This document shows, in pieces, positions 23,860 through 31,398 of a stretch of 64,000 nucleotides of DNA. The notes below the pieces were generated by a model. It did no database searches. It saw only the letters and a program-made list of their open reading frames with translations, and was not told the DNA's origin. Position 1 is the stretch's first letter, and each line of letters opens with the position of its first letter. This DNA comes from Mycolicibacterium sp. MU0050 (lineage in GTDB: Bacteria > Actinomycetota > Actinomycetes > Mycobacteriales > Mycobacteriaceae), in assembly GCF_963378085.1 (NCBI RefSeq), contig NZ_OY726395.1, forward strand, positions 3,844,001 through 3,908,000, read 5' to 3'. The position numbers and the translations under genes are program-made.

Positions 23860-25356
23860 TTACTCATCCGCACACCAATTGCCATGGAACCCCATGGGCA
23901 CCCGTTGGGGTAGGTGCACGGTGGCGACGGTTTCCAGGGTGGCGGCGTCCAACATGAGCAGTTGCCCCTCGTCCCGGCCGAGGTGGTGCCCGTACCCCAT
24001 CAGGATGCCGTCGTCCTCGGCCGCGGCGCCGGGATTGGGCACAAAGGACATCTCCCCGACCAGCAGTTCCGGGTCCAGGGCGGCCTGCAGACTCGACCCG
24101 GTGTCGAAGTCCTGCTTGTAGACCGCCGAGCGGTTGGCGTCGGCGCCGTTGAAGGCGTTCTCGACGCCGACCGTGTAGCCGTACCGGTGCTTGGCGCCGG
24201 TGAGCGTCTCGTTGATCCGCGGGAACTCCTGCTGGCGATCGTCGCGCCGTTCGCTGCGCACCGCGCCGGAGGTCAGATCGATCTCCCACCGGTCCAGGGT
24301 GGGCTGCCCCTCCCCCGGGCCACGCCGGTCCCGGTCGAACATCCGGCCGTGCCGCACCACGTCGAGCACCAGCACCTCGCGCCCGTCGCGGTCCTCGCTG
24401 TAGGCGTTCAGCGGATGGAACACGTAGCACGGGTCCACGTCGAACCACCGGATGGCGTCGGCGTCCGCCTCGCGCGGCAGGACGCCGACGCGCGCGGGGT
24501 AGGTGTCGTCCCAGGCGAACGGGAGTGACGTGATGGGGCGGGGATCGCTGTTGATCCGCGCGGCGATCGGGCCGGGCACCCGCACGCGCCCGGCCAACGA
24601 CTGCAGCGCCAGTCGGGCCGGCGCCCGCAGCCAGCGCGGGACGGTCACCGGGATGACCTCCGCCGGGTCGAAGGTGACGGGCAGGTCGTAGATCACGACG
24701 TACTTCTCGGTGAGCGAGAAGTCGTGCATCATCGGCGATCCGTGCACCGCGATGTCGACCGTGCGCCGCGCGCGTCCGTCGGCACCGATCACCGAGTACT
24801 GCACCGTCCGACCTCGGGCAAACGAGTACGAAACTGCATGCAGCTCACCGGTTTTCGGATCCCGATGCGGATGAGCCGTATAACCGCCGTAGAGCGTGCC
24901 GTCGAAGTCACAGGTGTCGAGGGTGTCGAGTTCCTCGGTCAGGCGGTAGTTGGCGCCACCACCCTCCACCAGGGCCAGGGTCTGACCCGCGTGGGTCAGC
25001 ACGTTGGTGTTGGGCCCCACCCCCAACATGCCGGTGCGCGGGTCCAGGTCCGGCAGGCGGGGCTCCCCGAGTGTGCGGGACACCACCGGGGTGCGGACCC
25101 ACCGGTTGCGGTACCAGCGCGCGGCACCGTCGCGCAGGGCCAGGCCGTGCACCATCGCGTCCCCGGCGAACCAGTGATAGGTCGCCGGGTCGACCTCGGC
25201 GGCCGGATTCGGCCCGTTGCGCAGGTAGCGCCCGTTGAGGTGCTCGGGGATGCGGCCGGTCACCTTCAGGTCGAAGGCCGTGACCTCCTCGGCGACCGGG
25301 GCCAGGAACCCCTCCAGATACGGGTTGGTGTCGCGGGCGGGTTTTACGGCGGTCAT
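23860..25356 (-). CDS. carotenoid oxygenase (RPE65 family)
   Basis: A 498-residue protein, normal length for the family, predicted as a seven-bladed propeller. The four iron-binding histidines are visible in GGYTAHPHRDP, SPMMHDFSL, CYVFHPLNAY and the C-terminal GFHGNWCADE. It would cleave a double bond of an apocarotenoid or related polyene using O2. It is divergent from a TetR gene with a palindromic operator between them, and lies beside mceG as in M. tuberculosis (Rv0654). Confidence 0.9.
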   Translation of the reverse strand: MTAVKPARDTNPYLEGFLAPVAEEVTAFDLKVTGRIPEHLNGRYLRNGPNPAAEVDPATYHWFAGDAMVHGLALRDGAARWYRNRWVRTPVVSRTLGEPRLPDLDPRTGMLGVGPNTNVLTHAGQTLALVEGGGANYRLTEELDTLDTCDFDGTLYGGYTAHPHRDPKTGELHAVSYSFARGRTVQYSVIGADGRARRTVDIAVHGSPMMHDFSLTEKYVVIYDLPVTFDPAEVIPVTVPRWLRAPARLALQSLAGRVRVPGPIAARINSDPRPITSLPFAWDDTYPARVGVLPREADADAIRWFDVDPCYVFHPLNAYSEDRDGREVLVLDVVRHGRMFDRDRRGPGEGQPTLDRWEIDLTSGAVRSERRDDRQQEFPRINETLTGAKHRYGYTVGVENAFNGADANRSAVYKQDFDTGSSLQAALDPELLVGEMSFVPNPGAAAEDDGILMGYGHHLGRDEGQLLMLDAATLETVATVHLPQRVPMGFHGNWCADE

Positions 25357-25397
25357 CCCATTACCTCCAGCTCGGGCCCCATGCCTACTTGGCCAGG

Positions 25398-25423
25398 CAT
25401 AACGTTGTTATGACGGTGTTATG
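25398..25423. promoter_or_regulatory. candidate TetR operator, CATAAC/GTTATG repeats
   Basis: CATAAC (25398-25403) and GTTATG (25407-25412) form a perfect inverted repeat with a 3-base spacer, and a further GTTATG follows at 25418-25423. The array lies in the 92-base divergent gap between the carotenoid oxygenase and TetR genes. It is the natural binding site for that TetR protein and could control both genes. Confidence 0.6.
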
Positions 25424-25448
25424 CAGACCGTACGCTCTGCGTGCGAAG

Positions 25449-26147
25449 ATGGCAATGATGACTTCGATGGACACCGCGGCCGACACTTCCGCGCAGCGCG
25501 ACGTGCGCACCGAGCTGCTGCACGCGGCCGTCGGCCTGCTCGACGACCACGGGCCCGATGCCCTGCAAACCCGCAAGGTCGCCGGCGCCGCGGGCACCTC
25601 GACGATGGCGGTGTACACCCACTTCGGCGGAATGCGTGCGCTGATCGCCGCGGTCGCGCAGGAGGGGCTGCGCCAGTTCGACGCGGCGCTGGCCGTTGCG
25701 CCCACCGAGGACCCGGTGGCCGACCTGCTGCGCTGCGGGGCGGCCTATCGCCGGTTCGCCATCGACCGGCCGCACCTGTACCGACTGACGTTCGGCAGCA
25801 CCAGCGCGCACGGCATCCACGCGCCCGCGCGCAATGTGCTGGGCCTGCGGGTCGCCGAGATCAACGAGCAGCACCCGAGCCTGGCGCATGTCGTCCGCCA
25901 CGTGCACCGCGCCATGACCGCCGGGCGGATCACCGCCGGCTCTCCCGACGACGACGCGATCGTGCTCACCATCGCCTCGCAGTTCTGGACGATGATCCAC
26001 GGCTTCGTGATGCTGGAACTGGCCGGCTACTACGGCGACGCGGCCTTCGGGCCCGTCCTGGGCGCGCTGGCCTCCAATACCTTGCTCTCGCTCGGCGACG
26101 ACGCCGAGGCGCTGGCGGCGTCGCAGGCCGCGGCCGCCGACTATTGA
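25449..26147 (+). CDS. TetR-family transcriptional regulator
   Basis: About 232 residues from the ATG at 25449; ATGs at 25455, 25458 and 25467 are also possible. The N-terminal HTH is visible in VAGAAGTSTMAVYTHFGGMR. The C-terminal domain is of the TetR_C_13/WHG kind (YRRFAIDRPHLYRLTFG). Orthologue by position of M. tuberculosis Rv0653c. It probably represses the divergent carotenoid oxygenase gene through the operator at 25398-25423. Its terminator 14 bases downstream is split by IS30 copy 2. Confidence 0.87.
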   Translation: MAMMTSMDTAADTSAQRDVRTELLHAAVGLLDDHGPDALQTRKVAGAAGTSTMAVYTHFGGMRALIAAVAQEGLRQFDAALAVAPTEDPVADLLRCGAAYRRFAIDRPHLYRLTFGSTSAHGIHAPARNVLGLRVAEINEQHPSLAHVVRHVHRAMTAGRITAGSPDDDAIVLTIASQFWTMIHGFVMLELAGYYGDAAFGPVLGALASNTLLSLGDDAEALAASQAAAADY

Positions 26148-26161
26148 CCCTGCGCCGAAAC

Positions 26162-26180
26162 GAGAAATCCCCCGAAGATC
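26162..26180. terminator. left half of a split bidirectional terminator (TetR / rplL)
   Basis: GAGAAATCCCCCGAAGATC is the exact 19-base reverse complement of 27821-27839. The two halves flank IS30 copy 2. Joined, they give a 19-bp stem with a loop of about five bases (GCGGT) and T-rich flanks on each strand, 14 bases after the TetR stop and 15 after the rplL stop. This is a host terminator opened by the insertion. Confidence 0.88.
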
Positions 26181-26198
26181 GCGGGTTGGGTTCACACG

Positions 26199-26237
26199 GT
26201 CGTCGCAACGCTCTCTTATCTGAGAGGTTGCGGCGAC
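26199..26237 (+). repeat. hairpin at the left end of IS30 copy 2
   Basis: Same structure as at 9731-9769: GTCGTCGCAAC with CTCTC pairs with GAGAG and GTTGCGGCGAC, immediately ahead of the GTG start of the transposase. The outer arm overlaps the conserved core of the terminal inverted repeat, so the transposase could bind both. Confidence 0.65.
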
Positions 26238-26238
26238 C

Positions 26239-27783
26239 GTGTCGTTTTCGGAGGACTGTGTTCAATTTGGTGATCAGCTAGCAAAGCTCGTCGATGCGGG
26301 CGTGCCGGTGCGGGAAGCGGCGGAGTCGTTGGGGGTGTCACGGCAGCGGGCGTATGCCATCTTGAGTGCCACCGGCCGGCCGATGGGCTCGCCGCGTCCG
26401 GATGTCACCGGTGTGGATCCTGCGCGGGTGGCAGCGGTATTTGCAGCAACTGGCTCGGTGAATGCGGCGGCCAAAGCTGTCGGAGTGGCGCACTCCACGG
26501 CCCGCCGGATGCTTGTGGAGGCGGGCTTGGTCGACCCAGCGCGGCGCACGCGCGGCAAGACCTGCGAGAAAGCACGGTTCTTTGAACTGCTCGAGGAGGG
26601 CTGGTCGTCGGCGCGGGCCGCCCGAGAGGCCGGGGTCAATGTGCGCACCGCCCGGGATTGGCGTGCCGGTATCCGCAAGGTTGGCAACACGCGGGTGTAT
26701 TCCGATGGCACGGTCGTCGATTACGCCAGCGGGACGCGGTACATACAACCGGTGAAATCCACTGCTGCCGAACAGCGTCCTGCATCTGGACAGGCATCCG
26801 CCAGTAGGTATTTGCAGCTCGCCGATCGGCTGGTCATCGCCGACGGCCTGACCGCCGGCCTGAGCTACACCGTGATCGCCGACAAGCTCGGTCGGAATAA
26901 GTCGACGGTGTCCCGCGAGGTCGCTGCGCACCGTGTCGAGGGCCTCTACCTGCCATATCAAGCCGATGCGGCGGCTGCGGCGGCACGGTCCCGGCCCAAG
27001 CAGTCCAAACTGGTCACCAATCAGAGGCTGCGTAAAGAGGTCGAAGAGGGGCTGGCCAAGCGGTGGTCCCCGGAAGAGATTTCGCATCGTCTGGTCAAGG
27101 ATTTTCCGGACGACGAGAGCATGCGGGTGAGCCACGAAACGATTTATCAATCCCTCTACTTCCAGGCGCGCGGTGGACTGAAAAAGGAAGTGGCCCAGTC
27201 ACTGCGAAGTGGCCGCACGTGCCGTAAACCGAACCGTAAGCCCGGTGAGCGTTACCAGCGGTTCGTTGATCCGATGCTCATGATCGCCGACCGGCCCGAT
27301 ATCGAGGATCGCGCGGTGCCCGGGCACTGGGAAGGCGACCTCATCATGGGTGAACTCAACAAGACCGCGATCGGCACTCTGGTGGAACGCACCACCCGCT
27401 ACACCATGCTGGTGCACCTGCCCGGGGGCCATGATGCCGAAACGGTTCGTGACGGGCTGATCGCCACCATGACGACCCTGCCAGAGCATCTGCGGGGATC
27501 GTTGACCTGGGACCAGGGCGCCGAGATGGCCGGGCACAAGGGGTTCTCGATGGCCACCGACATGGCCGTGTACTTCTGTGATCCGGCCAGTCCCTGGCAG
27601 CGCGGCACCAACGAAAACACCAACGGCCTGCTTCGTCAGTACTTTCCCAAAGGTACCGACCTCAGCATCTATGGGCCTGAGGACCTCGAACACGTCGCCC
27701 AGCAACTCAACGGCCGCCCACGCAAAACGCTCGGCTGGGATACCCCAGCCGAGCGCTTGCGTGATCTACTACAGGCTCAATAA
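26239..27783 (+). CDS. IS30-family transposase, intact, with long N-terminal extension
   Basis: A 514-residue transposase; typical IS30 proteins have about 340-390. The usual IS30 HTH (TVIADKLGRNKSTVSREV) is near residue 215. Before it are three more HTH-like units (PVREAAESLGVSRQRAYAIL near 25, SVNAAAKAVGVAHSTARRML near 72, SARAAREAGVNVRTARDW near 120). The catalytic triad is read as HWEGDLIMG, the Asp of LTWDQGAEM, and the Glu of [16 protein letters not shown]. It should be active. The extra DNA-binding units may underlie the terminator-hairpin targeting seen for both copies. Confidence 0.92.
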   Translation: MSFSEDCVQFGDQLAKLVDAGVPVREAAESLGVSRQRAYAILSATGRPMGSPRPDVTGVDPARVAAVFAATGSVNAAAKAVGVAHSTARRMLVEAGLVDPARRTRGKTCEKARFFELLEEGWSSARAAREAGVNVRTARDWRAGIRKVGNTRVYSDGTVVDYASGTRYIQPVKSTAAEQRPASGQASASRYLQLADRLVIADGLTAGLSYTVIADKLGRNKSTVSREVAAHRVEGLYLPYQADAAAAAARSRPKQSKLVTNQRLRKEVEEGLAKRWSPEEISHRLVKDFPDDESMRVSHETIYQSLYFQARGGLKKEVAQSLRSGRTCRKPNRKPGERYQRFVDPMLMIADRPDIEDRAVPGHWEGDLIMGELNKTAIGTLVERTTRYTMLVHLPGGHDAETVRDGLIATMTTLPEHLRGSLTWDQGAEMAGHKGFSMATDMAVYFCDPASPWQRGTNENTNGLLRQYFPKGTDLSIYGPEDLEHVAQQLNGRPRKTLGWDTPAERLRDLLQAQ

Positions 27784-27820
27784 CCAGCAGTGTTGCGACG
27801 ACCCCTAGAAACCGCCCGGT

Positions 27821-27839
27821 GATCTTCGGGGGATTTCTC
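27821..27839. terminator. right half of the split TetR / rplL terminator
   Basis: Exact 19-base reverse complement of 26162-26180. For rplL the stem arm begins 15 bases after the stop, but its partner arm is now 1.6 kb further on, so the hairpin can no longer form quickly in the nascent rplJL transcript. Confidence 0.88.
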
Positions 27840-27854
27840 TTGACGCAGCAGGTG

Positions 27855-28247
27855 CTACTTGACGGTGACCGTCGCGCCGGCAGCCTCGAGCTTGGTCTTG
27901 GCTTCCTCGGCGGCCTCCTTGGCGACCTTCTCGAGCAGCGGCTTGGGCGCGCTGTCGACCAGATCCTTGGCCTCCTTCAGGCCCAGGCCCGAAACGATCT
28001 CGCGGACAACCTTGATGACGCCGATCTTCTTGTCGCCGGCGCCCTCGAGGATGACGTCGAATTCCGACTGCTCCTCGGCGGCCTCGGCGGCAGCGCCACC
28101 ACCGGCGGCGGGGGCCGCGGCAACGGCGACCGGGGCGGCCGCGGTGACCTCGAAGGTCTCCTCGAACTTCTTCACGAACTCGGAGAGCTCGAGCAGGGTC
28201 AGTTCCTTGAATGCGTCGAGCAGTTCGTCAGTGCTGAGCTTTGCCAT
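27855..28247 (-). CDS. rplL: 50S ribosomal protein L7/L12
   Basis: A 130-residue L7/L12. The N-terminal dimerisation segment is [20 protein letters not shown], followed by an Ala/Gly-rich hinge (residues about 35-60) and the C-terminal factor-binding domain with [18 protein letters not shown]. It forms the stalk that recruits translation GTPases. It is 50 bases downstream of rplJ. Its terminator has been interrupted by IS30 copy 2. Confidence 0.98.
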   Translation of the reverse strand: MAKLSTDELLDAFKELTLLELSEFVKKFEETFEVTAAAPVAVAAAPAAGGGAAAEAAEEQSEFDVILEGAGDKKIGVIKVVREIVSGLGLKEAKDLVDSAPKPLLEKVAKEAAEEAKTKLEAAGATVTVK

Positions 28248-28297
28248 GGTGGCAGTCCTTCCTGGATGTGTTTCCTACGGATGTGGGTTGGTCGGGT

Positions 28298-28900
28298 CTA
28301 TTCGGTTGTCTCGGCGGCAGCCTCGGCGGCGGGGGCGTCCGCAGCCGCCTCGGCCGGAGCCTCCGCAGCAGCTTCGGCCGGAGCCTCGGCAGCGCGCTTG
28401 TCCTGGAGGGCGGCGGCCAGGCGGGCGACCTGCGAGGCCGGGGCGTTGAACAGCCCGGCGGCCTTGGTGAGGTTGGCCTTCATGGCACCGGCCAGCTTGG
28501 CCAGCAGCACCTCGCGCGACTCGAGATCGGCGATGCGCTCGACCTCGGCGACGGACAGCGCCTTGCCGTCCATGTAGCCGCCCTTGATGACCAGGGCCTT
28601 GTTGTCCTTGGCGAACTTCTTCAGCGCCTTGGCCGCGTCGACCGGCTCGCCGTTGATGAACGCGATTGCCGTCGGACCGACGAACAGCTCGTCGAGCCCC
28701 TCGATGCCCGCCTCCGAGGCCGCACGCTTGACCAGCGTGTTCTTGGCCACCGAGTAGGTGGCCGACTCGCCGAGCGACCGGCGCAGCTCGACCAGGTTCG
28801 CCACGGTCAGCCCGCGGTACTCGGTGATGACGGTGGCAGTCGAGGCTTTGAACTGCTCGGTGATCTCTGCAACGGCGGTAGCCTTTTCAGCCTTGGCCAT
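28298..28900 (-). CDS. rplJ: 50S ribosomal protein L10
   Basis: A 200-residue L10 from the ATG at 28900 ([17 protein letters not shown]), chosen because AGGAGGC lies directly ahead; the frame runs upstream to 28981 but that part is leader. The long Ala/Glu-rich C-terminal tail (about residues 170-200) contains the L7/L12-binding helix plus a low-complexity extension. L10 anchors L7/L12 dimers to 23S rRNA and, with them, usually represses its own mRNA. Confidence 0.97.
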   Translation of the reverse strand: MAKAEKATAVAEITEQFKASTATVITEYRGLTVANLVELRRSLGESATYSVAKNTLVKRAASEAGIEGLDELFVGPTAIAFINGEPVDAAKALKKFAKDNKALVIKGGYMDGKALSVAEVERIADLESREVLLAKLAGAMKANLTKAAGLFNAPASQVARLAAALQDKRAAEAPAEAAAEAPAEAAADAPAAEAAAETTE

Positions 28901-28983
28901 GCATGCCTCCTGATGATGTGTTGTCCAGCGTGCTTTGCGTGCGCCACCGCAGAGCGTCGTGGCGAGCAGGCCCGGAAACAACG

Positions 28984-29015
28984 GACGCCCCAGCGCAGGA
29001 TGCGGCCGGGGCGTC
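28984..29015 (-). promoter_or_regulatory. stem-loop in the rplJ leader, possible L10-L12 autoregulatory site
   Basis: GACGCCCC (28984-28991) pairs with GGGGCGTC (29008-29015) around a 16-base loop, inside the leader of about 200 bases before rplJ. L10-L12 commonly bind such leaders to repress translation. The structure is seen; the regulatory role is inferred from family knowledge. Confidence 0.45.
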
Positions 29016-29108
29016 GAACTACCTCGTCCTCCTGCGTGGGCCGCCGGGATGTTCCCGGACCTTCAACCGATTGCTCGGTGACCGACGGTCTTCGGTGGAT
29101 CGCCGACC

Positions 29109-29138
29109 ACGATAGCGCGTGCAGGGCCGATCAGCCAA
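29109..29138 (-). promoter_or_regulatory. candidate rplJL promoter
   Basis: On the minus strand TTGGCT (29138-29133) and TATCGT (29114-29109) are spaced by 18 bases. It lies just past the end of the ROK gene and about 210 bases ahead of rplJ, leaving room for the leader structure. Confidence 0.45.
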
Positions 29139-29158
29139 AACGAGGTGCCCACGGGCGC

Positions 29159-30067
29159 TCAGGCCTCGCGCAGCAACGCCGCCGCGCCCACCAGACCCGC
29201 CGCCGCGCCGAGTCGGGCGGGCCGCACCGTCAACCCGGCCAGGAAACCGAGCCCGGTGAACCGGCCCAGCGCGGCGCGCAGCGGCTCGAACAGGATGGCA
29301 CCGGAACGGGCCACCCCGCCGCCGATCACCACCCGATCCAGATCGCACACCGCCGCCACCGAGGCGATCGTCGCCGCCACCGCCGTGGCCGCGCGCTCGA
29401 AGGCCTGCACCGCGACAGCGTCGCCGGCCGCGGCGGCCACGGCCAAGACCTGGGCGTCGGCGTCCGGCGATGCCGCCCAACCGTTTTCGCGCGCCCAGGC
29501 GACCATCTTCGGTCCCGCCGCGATGGTCTCGACGCAACCGTGACCGCCGCAGCTGCACGGCGGGCCGGCGACGTCGACCACCACGTGGCCGACGTGTCCG
29601 GCGTTGCCGGTCCGACCGGCATACGGCGCGCCGTCGAGGACCAGGCCGCCACCGACCCCGGTGGAGACCACCAGACCCAACAGGAACCGCGCGCCCTGTC
29701 CGGCGCCGCGCCAGTGTTCACCGAGGGCCATACACAGTCCGTCGCCCGCCAACCGCACCGGCAGGCCGCCGAGCGTCGCGGCCACCCGCTCCCGGACCGG
29801 AAAATCCCGCCAGGCGGGCACGTTGATGGGGCTCACGGTGCCCGCCGGCAGGTCGATCGGCCCGGCCGAGGCGACGCCCACACCACGCACCGGCGCCCCG
29901 GTGGTGCTCCGCACGATCAACTCCTCGACCACTCGCCACACCGCCTCGGCGCCCGCACCGCGCGGGGTCGGCAACTCTTCGGTGCGCACCAGGTCCCCGC
30001 CGCGGTCGACCAGACCCGCGGAGATCTTGGTGCCGCCGATGTCGAGGGCCAGCGTGAGGTCACTCAT
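29159..30067 (-). CDS. ROK-family sugar kinase
   Basis: A 302-residue kinase from the ATG at 30067 (MSDLTLALDIGGTKISAG). The phosphate motif DIGGTK is near residue 9. The ROK zinc motif is present near residues 165-180 as CSCGGHGCVET preceded by GHVGHVVVD. No HTH, so it is a kinase and not a ROK repressor. It probably phosphorylates glucose or a related hexose with ATP. Same position as Rv0650 upstream of rplJ. Confidence 0.9.
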   Translation of the reverse strand: MSDLTLALDIGGTKISAGLVDRGGDLVRTEELPTPRGAGAEAVWRVVEELIVRSTTGAPVRGVGVASAGPIDLPAGTVSPINVPAWRDFPVRERVAATLGGLPVRLAGDGLCMALGEHWRGAGQGARFLLGLVVSTGVGGGLVLDGAPYAGRTGNAGHVGHVVVDVAGPPCSCGGHGCVETIAAGPKMVAWARENGWAASPDADAQVLAVAAAAGDAVAVQAFERAATAVAATIASVAAVCDLDRVVIGGGVARSGAILFEPLRAALGRFTGLGFLAGLTVRPARLGAAAGLVGAAALLREA

Positions 30068-30202
30068 GTGCGCCCAATCCTGCCCGGCCGCGCCGCCGCA
30101 GCCGACCACGACACGGTTCGAACACTGTTCGGCAACCGTTCACACACCCCTCGACCTGCCCGGGATGCCGACCGGCCATCGGCGTGCAACAGTGGAAACA
30201 CT

Positions 30203-30394
30203 GTGAGCGAGCACCTTCATCTCCCTGGCGCGTCCACCCGAAGGACACCATGGCGGGACCCGCTGTCGATCGGCTGGCAAGCCCACCGCCGGCTGTTGCT
30301 GCTGCGCCTGCACTGGCACGATTCCGCGGCCCGCCGCCGCAACACGGCACGGACCACCTCGTTGCGGATTCGAATCAGCGGTCACCAGCACTAG
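30203..30394 (+). CDS. possible small Arg-rich protein, unrecognised
   Basis: A 63-residue frame from the GTG at 30203 (MSEHLHLPGASTRRTPW start, LLLLRLHW centre, Arg-rich tail). It fills the gap between the divergent ROK gene and the convergent WYL gene, whose 3' end it overlaps by 20 bases. The composition (basic, with one short hydrophobic stretch) is plausible for a small DNA- or membrane-associated protein. There is no clear ribosome-binding site. I do not recognise it and it may be non-coding; the rest of 30068-30202 shows nothing further. Confidence 0.3.
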   Translation: MSEHLHLPGASTRRTPWRDPLSIGWQAHRRLLLLRLHWHDSAARRRNTARTTSLRIRISGHQH

Positions 30395-31337
30395 CGGCGC
30401 CGGCCAGCCGCTGGCCCATCTGCTGGGCGGCGGCGATCACCTCCGGCGGCTCGAGGATCTCGAAGTCGCGGCCGATCGACGCCAGCCAGAGGACCATCCG
30501 TTCCGGTTCGTCGCCGCCGGTCGTCACCAGGCAGGATTCCGGCCCCTCGGGCTCGATGGTCGCCGAGCTGGGCGAAAAGTGTTGCGCGACAACGTCGTGG
30601 GGGCAGCGATACCGAACGCGGGCCACGTAACGGTACGGCGAGCTGCTGATCGCGCGGCCGACGAAGGCGGCGGCGTCCGGCGCCTCGCGCGCCACGAAGG
30701 TGGTGCCCAGCGCGCTGAGGTCCGACATCCGATCGAGCCGCAGGCTGCGCCAGTCGGCGCGGTCGCGGTCGTAGGCCAGCAGATACCACCGTCGCCCGGT
30801 GGTCACCAGCTGATAGGGCTCCACGCGCCGCTGGGTCACCGCGCCGCGCAACGCCGTGTACCGCAGGCTGACGTGTTCCCGGTCCCGGCAGGCCCGCGCC
30901 AGCGTCATCAGCACCTTGGGCTCCACCGCCGCCTCGCTACGGGAACTCAGCGTCACGGTCGCCTCGTGGACCGCCGACACCTGGGAGCGCAGCCGCGCCG
31001 GCATCACCTGGTCGAGCTTCGACAGGGCACGCAGCGCGGATTCGCCGATCCCGGCCACGCTTCCCCCGGCGGCCAGCCCCAGGCACACCGCCACGGCGAC
31101 GGCCTCGTCCCCGTCGAGCAGCAACGGCGGCAGCGCGGCGCCGGCGCCGAGTTGATAACCACCGCCCTGGCCGGGGCTCGCGTGCACCGGATATCCGAGC
31201 TCCCGCAGGCGGTCGATGTCGCGACGCACGCTGCGTCCGGTCACGCCGAGGCGCTCGGCGAGTTCACGCCCGGTCCACACCCGTCGGGATTGCAGCAGAC
31301 CGAGCAGCCGCAGCACGCGGCTGGTCGTTTCGGACAC
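30375..31337 (-). CDS. WYL-domain helix-turn-helix transcriptional regulator
   Basis: About 320 residues from the GTG at 31337 (MSETTSRVLRLLGLLQSRR), the normal length for the HTH_11-WYL family. The HTH is ELAERLGVTGRSVRRDIDRL. The WYL domain contains VSLRYTALRG and RWYLLAYDRDRADWRSLRLD, followed by a C-terminal WCX domain. Longer upstream starts would overlap the divergent DinB gene. WYL proteins sense nucleic acid or stress ligands; here it is divergent from two DinB-family genes and likely controls them. Confidence 0.88.
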   Translation of the reverse strand: MSETTSRVLRLLGLLQSRRVWTGRELAERLGVTGRSVRRDIDRLRELGYPVHASPGQGGGYQLGAGAALPPLLLDGDEAVAVAVCLGLAAGGSVAGIGESALRALSKLDQVMPARLRSQVSAVHEATVTLSSRSEAAVEPKVLMTLARACRDREHVSLRYTALRGAVTQRRVEPYQLVTTGRRWYLLAYDRDRADWRSLRLDRMSDLSALGTTFVAREAPDAAAFVGRAISSSPYRYVARVRYRCPHDVVAQHFSPSSATIEPEGPESCLVTTGGDEPERMVLWLASIGRDFEILEPPEVIAAAQQMGQRLAGAASAGDR

Positions 31338-31345
31338 TCTGCAAG

Positions 31346-31386
31346 TGTCGCGCACATTGCGGACACCAACAGTCCTAAATTGTTGG
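31346..31386. promoter_or_regulatory. candidate operator between WYL regulator and DinB genes
   Basis: Two inverted repeats lie in the 61-base divergent gap. GTGTC/GACAC occupy 31346-31350 and 31362-31366, and CCAACA/TGTTGG occupy 31366-31371 and 31381-31386. The second pair ends just before the GGAAGG ribosome-binding site of the first DinB gene. They are natural sites for the WYL regulator; unproven. Confidence 0.45.
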
Positions 31387-31398
31387 AAGGCTGTGCTC

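Larger units (their letters stand above)
26184..27816 (+). mobile_element. IS30-family insertion sequence copy 2, intact
   Basis: About 1633 bases, bounded by GGTTGGGTTCACACGGTCG and CCCCTAGAAACCGCC, the same limits as copy 1. The terminal inverted repeats share GGTCGTCGCAAC. A CG dinucleotide on both sides may be the target duplication; the exact tips are uncertain by a base or two. One intact transposase gene fills it. It appears identical to the interrupted copy 1, so transposition was recent. It lies in the loop of the TetR/rplL terminator. Confidence 0.9.
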
